A stretch of 64,000 nucleotides of DNA, taken from positions 1 to 64,000 of the forward strand of contig NZ_PZKE01000003.1 of NCBI RefSeq assembly GCF_003034965.1, given 5' to 3'. Within the stretch, counting starts at the first letter, position 1; the number at the start of each line of letters is the position of its first letter. Source of the stretch: Fuscovulum blasticum DSM 2131. Lineage in GTDB: Bacteria; Pseudomonadota; Alphaproteobacteria; Rhodobacterales; Rhodobacteraceae. This document shows positions 1 to 9,087 of the stretch, one piece after another. Both the position numbers and the translations under genes were made by a program. The notes beneath the pieces are model-generated. The model was not told the DNA's origin. It ran no database searches and worked only from the letters and a program-made list of their open reading frames with translations.

Positions 1-5
1 CCTTC

Positions 6-50
6 CGCCCCCCGGACCCCCCCCGACGGGTATTTTGGCCAAGGGGAAGC
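6..50 (+). repeat. Dispersed GC-rich repeat, copy A
   Basis: A C-rich half (CCCCCGGACCCCC-like) is followed by GGGTATTTTGGCCAAG and GGAAG. The same order of blocks recurs at 7615-7660, 12729-12776 and 51651-51699, and in reverse at 49602-49658. This copy lies directly downstream of the aldo/keto reductase stop codon. Nothing suggests a protein. Confidence 0.6.
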
Positions 51-53
51 GGA

Positions 54-1037
54 TCAGCAGTAGCGTTCGACGGTGGCCGCCTGCGCATCGTCATAACGGT
101 CACCCCAGGCCCAGCCGACCGGCAGAAGGCGGTCAATCTCGGCCTGGTCCGCTTCGGTCAGCACGATGTCGGGCGCGGCGGCCCAGGCCCGCAGGTGAGC
201 GGCGCTGCGGGTGCCGGGGATGGGGATCAGGTGGTCGCCCCGCGACAGAACCCAGGCCAGCGCCAGGGCTGCGGGCGCCCAGCCGCGGACACGGGCAAAG
301 GCGTGGAACGCCGCCAGCCGGTCGCGGTTGTGCGGCCAGTTCCCGGCCTGAAACCGGGGGATGCGGGCGCGGAAATCGTCCGGCGCAAAGCGGGCCGGAT
401 CGGCCATCGGCGTGCCAAAGGCGCCACGGGCCAGCGGAGAGAACGGGACGAAGGCCACGCCCAGACTGGCGCAGCGCTGGATCATCCCCAGCTCTGGCTG
501 GCGGGTCCAGAGCGAGTATTCGTTCTGCACTGCCGTCACCGGATGCACGGCATGGGCGCGTTCCAGCGTATGCGGCGCGATTTCCGACAGGCCGTAGCCG
601 CCGATCTTCCCCTCGTCCACCAGCCGCGACATGGTGCCGGCAACGTCCTCGATCGGGATCAGCGGGTCGTGGCGGTGGGCATAGAACAGCGCGACATGAT
701 CCACCCCCAGCCGTTTCAGCGACGCTTCCAACTCGCGGCGCAGGTGTTCGGGCCGGTTGTCCACACGGCGGTTCGGGTCATCTGTAAAGGCCGCCTTGGT
801 GGCGATGGCGGGGCGGTGCGGGCGGCTGGCCAGCCAGCGCCCGATCACCGTTTCGCTGACGCCCTTGCCGTAGATATTGGCGGTGTCCAGGAAGGTGATC
901 CCCGCCTCCCACGCGGCATCCAGCGCGGCCAGGCTGTCGGCCTCGGTCGTGGGGCCGAAGATGCCGCCGAAGGACAGGCAGCCGAACCCCAGCGCCGAGA
1001 CGGTCGGGCCACCGGCCCCGAGACGGCGCTGTTTCAT
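54..1037 (-). CDS. Aldo/keto reductase
   Basis: A 327-residue NAD(P)H-dependent aldo/keto reductase with the usual TIM-barrel family length. The catalytic tetrad is visible: Asp51 and Tyr56 in DTANIYG, Lys81 in ATKAAF and His121 in FYAHRHDP. A C-terminal IPIPGTRS segment is the usual NADP-phosphate-binding region. The start codon overlaps the stop of the upstream serine hydroxymethyltransferase-like gene by four bases (ATGA), so the two are probably translationally coupled. The substrate cannot be read from the sequence. Coupling to a PLP enzyme that makes or splits hydroxy-amino acids suggests that it handles an aldehyde product, which is inference. Confidence 0.9.
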   Translation of the reverse strand: MKQRRLGAGGPTVSALGFGCLSFGGIFGPTTEADSLAALDAAWEAGITFLDTANIYGKGVSETVIGRWLASRPHRPAIATKAAFTDDPNRRVDNRPEHLRRELEASLKRLGVDHVALFYAHRHDPLIPIEDVAGTMSRLVDEGKIGGYGLSEIAPHTLERAHAVHPVTAVQNEYSLWTRQPELGMIQRCASLGVAFVPFSPLARGAFGTPMADPARFAPDDFRARIPRFQAGNWPHNRDRLAAFHAFARVRGWAPAALALAWVLSRGDHLIPIPGTRSAAHLRAWAAAPDIVLTEADQAEIDRLLPVGWAWGDRYDDAQAATVERYC

Positions 1038-2353
1038 GCGGTCACATAATGCAGGCCCTGGAACCGGGCGCGCAGGGCGCGGGTGCGCGGGGCAACGGTT
1101 TCCGGGGCGTTCGAGCGCAGCCCTTCGGCGATCAGCGCGGCAAGGGCGGGGGCATCGGCGGGCGTCACGCCCCGGCGCACCAGTTCCGGCGTGCCGATGC
1201 GCAGCCCGTTCATGTCACCCGGCACGGCGGCGATGGGCAGGCCGATGCCGCAGGCCAGGAACCCGGCCTTGCGCAGCGTCTTTGACGCCGCCTGCCCGCC
1301 GCCGAAGGCCGCCGCCTCGACCGCGAACTGGTGGCTTTGCGTGGCGCCACGGTCCCCTGCGAACACCGGCAGGCCAAGCGCGGCCAGCTCGCGCGCCAGC
1401 GCCTGCGCCAGATCGACCATCGCCTGCGCATAGGCCGCGCCGTGATCGCGCCAGTCCAGCAGCGACAGCGCCAGCGCCGCGGATTTGGCCGCGTCGAAAT
1501 TGGCGGTCAGGCCGGGGAAGGCGATGGCGTCCAGCCGTTCGGCAATGCCGGCGTCATTGCTGACGATCAGCCCGCCCGCCGGGCCGCCCAGCGATTTGTA
1601 GGTGCTCATCGTCATCAGATGCGCGCCTTGCGCCAGCGGATTGGCCCAGACCCCGCCCGCAATGATGCCGCATTGGTGGGCCGCGTCGAACAGCACCTTC
1701 GCGCCCACCTCATCGGCAATGGCCCGCACCTCGGCCACGGGATGCGGAAACAGGTTCAGGCTGCCGCCGACGGTGATGATCTTCGGCCGCACCTTGTGGG
1801 CCAGCGCGCGCAGCGCGGGGATGTCCAGCGTATAGCCGTCGCTGTCGATGGGGGCGTCATGGGAGATCAGCCCGTAAAGCCCGGCGCAGCCGGGGGCGTG
1901 GTGGGTGACATGGCCGCCGATGCTGGCGGGCGGCGCGATGATCGCATCGCCGGGTTTCGCCAGCGCCATGAAGCCGTAAAGATTGGCCAAGGCGCCGCTG
2001 GCCACGCGAATCTCGGCATGAGTGGCGTCAAAGATCTCGGCGGCCAGTTCGGCGGCGATCACCTCGATTTCCTCGATCGCCTCCAGCCCCATTTCGTATT
2101 TGTCGCCCGGATAGCCCAGCGACGGGCGCGACCCCAGACCGCGCGCCAGCGCCGCCTCGGCCCGCGGGTTCATCACATTGGTTGCGGGGTTCAGGTTGAA
2201 ACAGTCGCGGTCGTGAATGTCGAGATTGCGCGCGATCAGCGCCTCGATCCGGTCGGCGACCTGGGCCGAGGGCGCGGCCACCGCGGCGGCCAGCGTCTGG
2301 ACGCGGGTTTCACAAGGGGCGGGAACCCAGGGGCGGGGGGCAAGATGGGACAT
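1034..2353 (-). CDS. Serine hydroxymethyltransferase-like PLP enzyme
   Basis: A 439-residue fold-type I PLP enzyme. The PLP lysine is Lys253 in MSTYKSLGGPAGG, the counterpart of the THKTLRGPRGG motif of serine hydroxymethyltransferase. The FDAAHQCG motif near residue 222 matches the PLP-ring-contacting Asp-Met-Ala-His of that family, and SLGYPGDKYEMG near 78 matches its GYPGxRYYGG element. The motifs differ enough from canonical GlyA that this is probably a paralog, for example a 2-methylserine or other hydroxy-amino-acid hydroxymethyltransferase, not the housekeeping enzyme. The chosen start has AGGAG eight bases upstream; an 18-residue in-frame extension has no such site. It is the first gene of an operon with the aldo/keto reductase and is divergent from a LysR regulator. 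Confidence 0.8.
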   Translation of the reverse strand: MSHLAPRPWVPAPCETRVQTLAAAVAAPSAQVADRIEALIARNLDIHDRDCFNLNPATNVMNPRAEAALARGLGSRPSLGYPGDKYEMGLEAIEEIEVIAAELAAEIFDATHAEIRVASGALANLYGFMALAKPGDAIIAPPASIGGHVTHHAPGCAGLYGLISHDAPIDSDGYTLDIPALRALAHKVRPKIITVGGSLNLFPHPVAEVRAIADEVGAKVLFDAAHQCGIIAGGVWANPLAQGAHLMTMSTYKSLGGPAGGLIVSNDAGIAERLDAIAFPGLTANFDAAKSAALALSLLDWRDHGAAYAQAMVDLAQALARELAALGLPVFAGDRGATQSHQFAVEAAAFGGGQAASKTLRKAGFLACGIGLPIAAVPGDMNGLRIGTPELVRRGVTPADAPALAALIAEGLRSNAPETVAPRTRALRARFQGLHYVTA

Positions 2354-2442
2354 GCGACACTCCTTTTTCCCGTAGGCTAGGGGGGGCGGGGGCTTGCGTG
2401 CAACCAAGTTCTGCGAAAAATTAGGGTCAGGAAAACTAAGCC

Positions 2443-3312
2443 ATGCCCGTTGCGCCGCCGCCCCCGAAAAGCCTGCCCCTGACCGCGCTGCGTGCCTTCG
2501 AGGCGGCGGCGCGGCTGGGCGGCTTCACCGCCGCCGCCGCCGAACTGGGGGTGACGCCGGGGGCGGTGACGGCGCATGTGAAGGCGCTGGAAGAGGGGCT
2601 GGGGGCCGCCCTGTTCGAACGGCAGTCCAAGGGTGTGCGGCTGACGGCCCTGGGCGCGGCCGCGGCGGGCGGTTTCACCGAAGCCTTCGATGCGCTGGCG
2701 CGGGCCGAGGCGGTGCTGCGGGCGCGGGCGGCGCCGCAGGTCGTGCATGTGGCCACGCTGCCGGCAATTGCGCAGTTGTGGCTGTCGCCGCGGCTGCCGG
2801 CGCTGCGGGCGGCGGCGCCCGAGATTTCGGTGTCGATCACGGCGCTTGAAGCCCCGCCGAACCTGAAGCGCGCGCCCTATGACCTGAGCCTGTTCCCCGC
2901 GGCCACGGGCGGGCGGCTGGTGGCGGTGGATGCGGTGTTTCCGGTCTGCGCGCCGGCGCTGGCCGACCGGCTGCGCCGCCCCGAGGATCTGGCGGCGGTG
3001 CCCTGCCTGTCGGATGCGGCCTGGGCCGGCGACTGGGATCTGTGGCTTGCGGCGGCCGGGGTTGCGGTCCGGCCGCGCGGCCCGGTGTTTTCCCTGTATG
3101 CGCTGGCGGTGGAAGAGGCGGTCAACGGGGCCGGGGTGCTGATGGGCCATGCAGCCCTTGTCGCGGACCATCTGGCCCGCGGCAGGCTGATTGCGCCGTT
3201 TCCCCAGCGGGTTGCGCTGCCGCAGGGCTTGCGGCTGTGGTCGGCCCGGCCCATGCCCCGGGGCAGCGCGGTTGCCCGTGTGGTCGAGGAACTGTCGCGC
3301 GGCGCGCCTTAG
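2443..3312 (+). CDS. LysR-family transcriptional regulator (GcvA-like)
   Basis: A 289-residue LysR protein. The N-terminal winged helix-turn-helix begins [18 protein letters not shown] and continues [20 protein letters not shown], the pattern seen in GcvA-like members. The rest is the periplasmic-binding-protein-like effector domain. It is divergent from the serine hydroxymethyltransferase-like operon, with 89 bases between the two starts, the standard layout for a LysR activator acting on its neighbour. The likely target is therefore that operon, and the effector may be its substrate. It ends four bases inside the convergent deoD. Confidence 0.88.
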   Translation: MPVAPPPPKSLPLTALRAFEAAARLGGFTAAAAELGVTPGAVTAHVKALEEGLGAALFERQSKGVRLTALGAAAAGGFTEAFDALARAEAVLRARAAPQVVHVATLPAIAQLWLSPRLPALRAAAPEISVSITALEAPPNLKRAPYDLSLFPAATGGRLVAVDAVFPVCAPALADRLRRPEDLAAVPCLSDAAWAGDWDLWLAAAGVAVRPRGPVFSLYALAVEEAVNGAGVLMGHAALVADHLARGRLIAPFPQRVALPQGLRLWSARPMPRGSAVARVVEELSRGAP

Positions 3313-4010
3313 GCGAAGGCGGCCTCCAGCGCGATGTCCACCATGGCGCCGAAGCTGGTTTCGCGGTCGGCGGCGGGCAGGGCTTCGTCGGTCAGGATAT
3401 GGTCGGAAATGGTCAGCACGGCCAGCGCCCGCGCGCCGTAACGGGCGGCCAGCGTGTAAAGCTCGGCCGCTTCCATTTCCACGGCAAGGCAGCCATGGCG
3501 CTGAAGCTGGTCGAACAGATCGTTGCGTTCATTGTAGAACGTATCCGAGGAATGGATCATCCCGACATGGGTTGTGGCCTTGCCCTGTGCCGCCTTGTGG
3601 GCCGCGGCCAGCAGGTCGAAACTGGCCGTGGGGGCGAACTGCATCTCGCGGAAGATCGTTGACGATGGCGTATGCGTGGTCGAGGACGCCATGGCCAGCA
3701 CCACGTCGCGCACCTTGACATGCGGTTGCAGCGCCCCGGCCGATCCGATGCGGATCAGCGTCTTGGCCCCGTAGTCGCGGATCAGCTCATTGGCATAGAT
3801 CGACATCGACGGCATCCCCATGCCGGTGCCGTGGATGGTGACGCGATGCCCGCGCCAGGTGCCGGTATAGCCCAGCATCCCGCGCACCTCGTTCACCAGA
3901 ACCGGGTTTTCCAGGAACTTCTGCGCGGCCCAGCGGGCGCGGTAGGGGTCGCCCGGCAACAGCACGGTTTCGGCAATATCGCCGGGTTTGGCACCGATAT
4001 GAAAGGTCAT
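3309..4010 (-). CDS. deoD: Purine-nucleoside phosphorylase, DeoD type
   Basis: A 233-residue cytoplasmic enzyme that splits purine nucleosides with phosphate into free base and ribose-1-phosphate. Family motifs are [17 protein letters not shown] at the N-terminus (phosphate site), [17 protein letters not shown] and VEMEAAELY near residue 180, and the base-contacting Asp in TISDH. Length and motifs match the hexameric DeoD family closely. It supplies free purines for salvage or, together with the xanthine dehydrogenase operon at 47.5-52.2 kb, for catabolism. It stands alone and converges on the LysR gene. Confidence 0.95.
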   Translation of the reverse strand: MTFHIGAKPGDIAETVLLPGDPYRARWAAQKFLENPVLVNEVRGMLGYTGTWRGHRVTIHGTGMGMPSMSIYANELIRDYGAKTLIRIGSAGALQPHVKVRDVVLAMASSTTHTPSSTIFREMQFAPTASFDLLAAAHKAAQGKATTHVGMIHSSDTFYNERNDLFDQLQRHGCLAVEMEAAELYTLAARYGARALAVLTISDHILTDEALPAADRETSFGAMVDIALEAAFA

Positions 4011-4157
4011 CTCTTCTCCCTGCGGCCCGAAGGCCCTGACCCAGGGGCGGGCGAGGATTCCCCGGCCGCGCCCCTGGCTGTTGTCCCGCGCCCCCGGTCA
4101 GGGGCGCGGTCCGGCGCATCAAAGCGGGACGCGGGCGCAGGTGCAAGGGGGGGCGGA

Positions 4158-4520
4158 TCAGGCCGCGACGGCCTCGGCAAGCTCGTGGAAGCTGCGGGCG
4201 TTGCGGCAGAAGCTGCAATCGCCGGGGCGGCTCAGATCGCCCTTGGCCAGCGCCAGCTTGCAGGCGCCGCGGTCGCCGCAGGTGCAGCAGGTTTCCAGAA
4301 GTTCCAGATAAAGCGCATGGTCGCGCTGCACCTGATCTTCCGGGATGCCGAAAATCTCGGCCATGGCAAGCACGCGGTCGGGCACATCCTGCGGGATGCA
4401 GACAAAGGCGCGCATCTGTTCGCGGGTAACGCCAAGATCGTCGAGTTCGTGGTCAGACATCGCCTCGACTTCGCTGAGTTCCTGCCAGCGTTCGATCATG
4501 GCCTTGATGCGTTCGAACAT
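4158..4520 (-). CDS. DUF6455-type small cysteine-rich protein
   Basis: A 120-residue cytoplasmic protein of unknown function. The N-terminal half is helical, with an MSDHELDDLGVTREQ segment typical of small proteobacterial DUF6455/DUF1127-like proteins. The C-terminal half has Cys pairs and singles in ETCCTCGDRGAC and DCSFCRNA, which could form a metal or iron-sulfur site. The chosen start, MFERIKAM, has AGGAGC seven bases upstream; an in-frame extension of 26 residues lacks both a site and family character. It is probably monocistronic. Confidence 0.7.
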   Translation of the reverse strand: MFERIKAMIERWQELSEVEAMSDHELDDLGVTREQMRAFVCIPQDVPDRVLAMAEIFGIPEDQVQRDHALYLELLETCCTCGDRGACKLALAKGDLSRPGDCSFCRNARSFHELAEAVAA

Positions 4521-4628
4521 GGTCCTGCTCCTTGAGAGTTCTGTTCTGCGGGCAGGACCATGGCAGAGCCGGCCGCCGGCGGCCTTGATCTGGGGCAAGG
4601 GCAGGCGGGCTGCGGCGGCGGGTCGCGG

Positions 4629-5081
4629 TCAGGGGGCCGGCCCGGCCGGGACCAGCGATTCCGCCGCCCTGTCCCAGACCAGCCGGAAGGTGGCGTCTTC
4701 GGGCAGGTTCATCAGTTGCCCCGCCTTGGTGACCACCAGAACCTGCCGGTCGTCGTCGGGTTCAAGCGACCAGTCAAGCACAACCAGGCTGAGTTCGTTC
4801 TGGTCCACGAAGACGGTCAGTTCGCAGCCGATGCCGTCGGCGCAGAACATGTGCGGGGCGTTTGAGCAGGACAGTCGGGCGCTGTCGAGCAGAAGGTCGG
4901 GCGTGTCGCCGCCGGACAGATGGGCCTCTTGCACGGCATCGGGGCCGATGGTCAGCGTGCCGCCCTGCCCGGTGCAGGCGGACCAGTGATAGTCAAGCAG
5001 CCCCTGCAGGGCCGGCGGGTAGGGCGTTTCGGCCAGGGCCGGAGCGGCCAGCACGGCAAGGACCGGCGCGAAGCGGATCAT
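4629..5081 (-). CDS. Secreted hypothetical protein, second of a tandem pair
   Basis: A 150-residue protein with a cleavable signal peptide (FAPVLAVLAAPALAE) and no recognised function. Its start overlaps the stop of the upstream paralog by four bases, so the two are coupled. Both proteins share a layout: a Cys about 25 residues after the signal, a D-L-x-G-D-x-x-x-D element (SGGDTPDLLLD here), then a Cys-rich CSNAPHMFCADGIGC block, then VFVDQ and an LDWS segment. The Cys residues are probably disulfide-bonded in the periplasm. A calcium-like DxDxDG loop seen in the partner is degenerate here. Confidence 0.65.
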   Translation of the reverse strand: MIRFAPVLAVLAAPALAETPYPPALQGLLDYHWSACTGQGGTLTIGPDAVQEAHLSGGDTPDLLLDSARLSCSNAPHMFCADGIGCELTVFVDQNELSLVVLDWSLEPDDDRQVLVVTKAGQLMNLPEDATFRLVWDRAAESLVPAGPAP

Positions 5082-5479
5082 TGCAGTTGCCAGTCGCGGC
5101 CGGTCCACAGGAAGCGCACCGTTTCCCCCTGGTCATTCGGTGCGGTCAGGTAGGTCTGCCCGCCGTCTGTCACGGTGCCCCAGTCGTGCAACAGAAGATC
5201 GCCGCGCTGCCCGTCGATCAGGGTGGTGACGCCACAGCCCGCGCTGCCGCAGTAAAGCGTCGCCGTGGTCGGGCAAGAGAAGGCGCCGGTGTCCACGACC
5301 CAGTCATCGGTGCCGTCGCCGTTCAGATCGGCCTGCGACACCGCGCCTTCGCGCAACTCGACCGTGCCGTCGCAAAGGCCGGCCGCCTCATCGACCAGGG
5401 CCTGCACATCGGCCGGCAGATCCCCCGCGGCGGCCGCGGTTGCGACAAGGGACAGGGCAAGCAGGGAAAACCGCAACAT
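5078..5479 (-). CDS. Secreted hypothetical protein with EF-hand-like loop, first of a tandem pair
   Basis: A 133-residue protein with a signal peptide ending near ATAAAAG. It contains DLNGDGTDDWVVD, a calcium-loop-like DxNxDGxxD element also seen in VCBS and integrin-type repeats, followed by FSCPTTATLYCGSAGCG and LLLHDWG. The block order matches the downstream gene, which shows a tandem duplication. The function is unknown. It is the first gene of a two-gene operon and starts 72 bases from the 3' end of ecm. Confidence 0.65.
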   Translation of the reverse strand: MLRFSLLALSLVATAAAAGDLPADVQALVDEAAGLCDGTVELREGAVSQADLNGDGTDDWVVDTGAFSCPTTATLYCGSAGCGVTTLIDGQRGDLLLHDWGTVTDGGQTYLTAPNDQGETVRFLWTGRDWQLQ

Positions 5480-5551
5480 CGGCGCACCTTCAGGTTTGAA
5501 CGCCCGCTCACGGTATCCCCCCGCGTACCGCCACGCGAGGGCAGGAATTCC

Positions 5552-7507
5552 CTATTCCGCCGCCACCGGCTGCGGATCGACCAGACCCACGATGTCCAGC
5601 ATGATGCGGTTCAGTTCGAAATCCTTGGGCGTGTAGACGGCCGCCACACCCATGCCGCGCAGGGTTTCGGCGTCGTCCTCGGGGATGATGCCGCCCACGA
5701 TCAGCGGCACGCTCAGCCCCGCCTTGCGCATACAGGCCAGAACTTCGGCCACCAGCGGCATATGCGACCCTGACAGGATGGACAGGCCGATGACATGCGC
5801 CTGATCTTCTGCCGCCTTGTCCACGATCTCGGCCGGGGTCAGGCGGATGCCGTCATAGGTGATGTCCATGCCGCAATCGCGGGCGCGGGCGGCAATCTGT
5901 TCGGCGCCGTTGGAATGGCCATCCAGCCCCGGCTTGCCAACCAGGAACTTCAGCGGGCGGCCCAGCCGGGACGAGACGGCCTGCACCTGCTGGCGGATCT
6001 CGTCCAGCCCGTCGGTGCGGTTCGACGGCGTGCGGGCCACGCCGGTTGGGCCGCGGAATTCGCCGAAGGCGCGGCGCAGTTCGGCCGCCCATTCGCCGGT
6101 GGTCACCCCGGCCCGCGCGCAGGCAATCGACGCCGGCATGACATTCTCGCCCGTCGTCGCGGCCCGGCGCAGGCTGGCCAGCGCGGTGGTGACCGCCGCC
6201 GCATCGCGCCCCGCCCGCCAGTCGCGCAGCCGCGCGATCTGGTCGGCCTCGGCTTGCGGGTCGGATTGCATGATGGCGCCATCGCCCGTGGTCAGCGGCG
6301 AAGGCGCGCCCTCTTTCCAGCGGTTCACGCCGACCACCGTGGTTTCCCCGGATTCGACGCGGGCGATGCGCTCGGCGTTGCTCTCCACCAGACGTGCCTT
6401 CATGTAGTCGATGGCCTCGATGGCGCCGCCCATGGCGTCGATCCGGGCCAGTTCGTCCCGCGCGCCGGTTTTCAGCACCTCGACCTTGCGGTCGATGGCG
6501 GGGTTGCCGTCGAACAGGTCGTCATATTCCAGAAGGTCGGTCTCATAGGCCAGGATCTGCTGCATCCGCAGCGACCATTGCTGGTCCCAGGGCCGGGGCA
6601 GGCCAAGCGCCTCGTTCCAGGCGGGCAGTTGCACGGCGCGGGCGCGGGCCTTCTTCGACAGGGTGACGGCCAGCATTTCCAGCAGGATGCGATAGACGTT
6701 GTTTTCCGGCTGCTGCTCGGTCAGGCCCAGGCTGTTGACCTGCACGCCATAGCGGAAGCGGCGGGCCTTTTCATCGGTGATGCCATAGCGGTCGCGCAGG
6801 ATTTCATCCCACAGGTCCACGAAGGCGCGCATCTTGCACAGTTCGGTGACAAAGCGGATGCCGGCATTCACGAAGAACGAGATGCGGCTGACCATATTGG
6901 GGAAGTCGGCGGCGGGCACCTTGGTCTTCAGGTCATCCAGCACGGCGATGGCGGTGGCCAGCGCGAAGGCCAGTTCCTGTTCCGGCGTCGCCCCGGCCTC
7001 TTGCAGGTGGTAGGAACAGACGTTCATCGGGTTCCACTTCGGCAGGTGAACCCGGGTATAGGCGGCCACATCGGTGATCATGCGAAGGCTGGGCTTCGGC
7101 GGGCAGATATAGGTGCCGCGCGACAGGTATTCCTTCATCAGGTCGTTCTGGACCGTGCCCTGCAGTTTCGAGACATCGGCGCCCTGCTCCTCGGCCACGG
7201 CGATATACAGCGCCAGAAGCCAGGGGGCGGTGGCGTTGATCGTCATCGAGGTGTTCATCTGTTCCAGCGGAATATCGCGGAACAGCGCGCGCATGTCGCC
7301 CAGATGGCAGACCGGCACGCCGACCTTGCCCACCTCACCCAAGGCGCGCGGATCGTCGCTGTCATATCCGGTCTGGGTGGGCAGGTCGAAGGCGACCGAC
7401 AGGCCGGTCTGCCCCTTGGCCAGATTGGTGCGGTAAAGCGCGTTCGAGGCGGCGGCGGTGGAATGGCCCGCATAGGTGCGGAAGAGCCAGGGCGCGTCTT
7501 TGGTCAT
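5552..7507 (-). CDS. ecm: Ethylmalonyl-CoA mutase (B12-dependent)
   Basis: A 651-residue single-chain acyl-CoA mutase converting (2R)-ethylmalonyl-CoA to (2S)-methylsuccinyl-CoA in the ethylmalonyl-CoA pathway of acetate assimilation. The N-terminal catalytic barrel carries FDLPTQTGYDSD and the MNTSMTINATAPW block. The C-terminal cobalamin domain (about residues 520-651) has the DxHxxG motif in GLDGHSNGAEQ, LSILSGSHMPLV and GGIIPEDDAETL. The length, near 650, fits Ecm/MeaA and not the longer methylmalonyl-CoA mutase. ccr, whose product feeds this step after carboxylation, lies 1.7 kb away on the other strand. Confidence 0.93.
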   Translation of the reverse strand: MTKDAPWLFRTYAGHSTAAASNALYRTNLAKGQTGLSVAFDLPTQTGYDSDDPRALGEVGKVGVPVCHLGDMRALFRDIPLEQMNTSMTINATAPWLLALYIAVAEEQGADVSKLQGTVQNDLMKEYLSRGTYICPPKPSLRMITDVAAYTRVHLPKWNPMNVCSYHLQEAGATPEQELAFALATAIAVLDDLKTKVPAADFPNMVSRISFFVNAGIRFVTELCKMRAFVDLWDEILRDRYGITDEKARRFRYGVQVNSLGLTEQQPENNVYRILLEMLAVTLSKKARARAVQLPAWNEALGLPRPWDQQWSLRMQQILAYETDLLEYDDLFDGNPAIDRKVEVLKTGARDELARIDAMGGAIEAIDYMKARLVESNAERIARVESGETTVVGVNRWKEGAPSPLTTGDGAIMQSDPQAEADQIARLRDWRAGRDAAAVTTALASLRRAATTGENVMPASIACARAGVTTGEWAAELRRAFGEFRGPTGVARTPSNRTDGLDEIRQQVQAVSSRLGRPLKFLVGKPGLDGHSNGAEQIAARARDCGMDITYDGIRLTPAEIVDKAAEDQAHVIGLSILSGSHMPLVAEVLACMRKAGLSVPLIVGGIIPEDDAETLRGMGVAAVYTPKDFELNRIMLDIVGLVDPQPVAAE

Positions 7508-7614
7508 GGGGGCCTCGCGATTCTGCGGCGCAACATTCTTTCGTTGAGCTGGAAATAGGGGTTATTTCCTTCCAATGTCAATCGCTGCGCTGCGGCAAGC
7601 GGCGCCTGGGGTTT

Positions 7615-7660
7615 CCCACCCCCGGACCCCCGTGGGGTATTTGGACCAAGCGGAATGAAG
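7615..7660 (+). repeat. Dispersed GC-rich repeat, copy B
   Basis: CCCCCGGACCCCCGTGGGG is followed by TATTTGGACCAAGCGGAA. The block order is the same as in copies A, C and D. It sits between the divergent ecm and acyltransferase genes, about 40 bases before the latter. Confidence 0.65.
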
Positions 7661-7696
7661 GATTGCCGCAAGGCGAAGATCGGATAGGCTGGGCCG

Positions 7697-9043
7697 ATGT
7701 TCGGCTCGGTTGCGGTTCCGGTCTGGTTGCTGATCCTGATCCTTGGCTTCGCCGCGATCAGCTTTGCCACGCATTTCCTGTTTCCCTCGGTGCGCTGGTT
7801 CTTTCGCCGGCGGGCCGAACGGGCGCTGTCGCGGCTGAATGCGCGGCTGGATCGCAAGATCGACCTGTTCAAGCTGGCGCGGCGGTCCGACATGATCGTG
7901 CGGCTGTCCTATGATGCCCGGGTGATTGCCGCCGCCCAGGCCCATGCGGCGGAAACCGGCGAGCCGGTCGAAGTGGCCTTCGAGGAGGCCCGGTCCTATG
8001 CGCGCGAAATCGTGCCGGCCTTCAGCGCCACGGTCTATTTCGGCTTTGCCACGCGGGCGGCGCGCTGGCTGTCGCGGCTGCTGTATCGGGTGCGCGTGGG
8101 CAAGCTGGCCGAGGAGCTGCGCCAGATCGACCCCAGGGCGACCGTGGTCTTCGTGATGAACCACCGCTCGAACCTGGATTATGTGCTGGTGACCTGGCTG
8201 GTGTCGGAGCGCAGCGCCATTTCCTATGCGGTGGGCGAATGGGCGCGGGTCTGGCCGCTGTCGGCGCTGATCCGGTCGATGGGGGCCTATTTCATTCGGC
8301 GCGGCAGCCGCAATGCGCTCTATCGCAAGGTGCTGGCCCGCTATGTGCAGATGGCCACCGAAGAGGGCATGACCCAGGCGATGTTCCCCGAAGGCGGCCT
8401 CAGCCTGGATGGCCGGGTGGGGCCAGCCAAGCTGGGGCTGATCTCCTATATCGTGGAAGGCTTCGATCCGGCCGGGCGCGATGTGGTCTTCGTACCGGTC
8501 GGGCTGGGCTATGACCGGGTGCTGGAAGACCGCGTTCTGGTCGAGGCGGCGCAGGCCGGCGGGCGGCGGTTCCGCAACCGGCCGCTTTGGGTGGGGTTCC
8601 ATGCGCTGCGCTTCCTTTGGGCGCGCTGGCGGGGCCGGACCACGGGCTTCGGCACCGCGGCGGCGGGGTTCGGGGCGCCGGTGTCGCTGCGCGACCATCT
8701 GGCGGGCGGCGGCACGGTGGAAACGCTGGGCACGGTGCTGATGCAGCGGATTGCCGGGGTGGTGCCGGTGCTGCCGGTGCCGCTGGTTGCCGCCGCGCTG
8801 GGCACGGGCGCGGCCAGCCGCGAGGAACTGGCCGCGCGGGTGGCCGCCCTGACCGAGCGGTTGCAGGCGGCGGGGGCGGTGTTGAAGCTGCCGCCGCAGG
8901 GCGGGCAGGCGGTGCTGGACGAAGGGCTGGCGCCGCTGATCGCGCGCGGCATCGTCACCCCCGGCTTGCAGGTGGCGCCGGGGCAGGCGGATCTGCTGGC
9001 CTTCTACGCCGCTGCGGTGCCGCAGCCGGTTTCGGCCCCGTGA
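7697..9043 (+). CDS. Membrane-associated 1-acylglycerol/glycerol-3-phosphate acyltransferase
   Basis: A 448-residue PlsB/PlsC-superfamily acyltransferase. An N-terminal hydrophobic segment (residues 8-30) anchors it. Motif I is NHRSNLD with His156 and Asp161 (HX4D), motif II is FIRRGSRN at 200-206, and motif III is MFPEGG at 229-234. The family transfers an acyl group from acyl-CoA or acyl-ACP to glycerol-3-phosphate or a lysophospholipid; which one cannot be told. It lies between ecm and ccr and reads in the same direction as ccr with 136 bases between them. Whether that placement is functional is unknown. Confidence 0.85.
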   Translation: MFGSVAVPVWLLILILGFAAISFATHFLFPSVRWFFRRRAERALSRLNARLDRKIDLFKLARRSDMIVRLSYDARVIAAAQAHAAETGEPVEVAFEEARSYAREIVPAFSATVYFGFATRAARWLSRLLYRVRVGKLAEELRQIDPRATVVFVMNHRSNLDYVLVTWLVSERSAISYAVGEWARVWPLSALIRSMGAYFIRRGSRNALYRKVLARYVQMATEEGMTQAMFPEGGLSLDGRVGPAKLGLISYIVEGFDPAGRDVVFVPVGLGYDRVLEDRVLVEAAQAGGRRFRNRPLWVGFHALRFLWARWRGRTTGFGTAAAGFGAPVSLRDHLAGGGTVETLGTVLMQRIAGVVPVLPVPLVAAALGTGAASREELAARVAALTERLQAAGAVLKLPPQGGQAVLDEGLAPLIARGIVTPGLQVAPGQADLLAFYAAAVPQPVSAP

Positions 9044-9087
9044 CCCCACGTTCTGCGCTGCGGCGGACATAAAATTTCAAAACATGC

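Noticed and set aside
195-2380. Rightward open frames opposite the aldo/keto reductase and SHMT-like genes
   Set aside because: They have the composition of antisense GC-rich DNA, while the leftward genes have intact catalytic motifs and ribosome sites.
5795-7558. A long open frame opposite ecm
   Set aside because: The ecm product has complete mutase and B12 motifs; the opposite frame has none.
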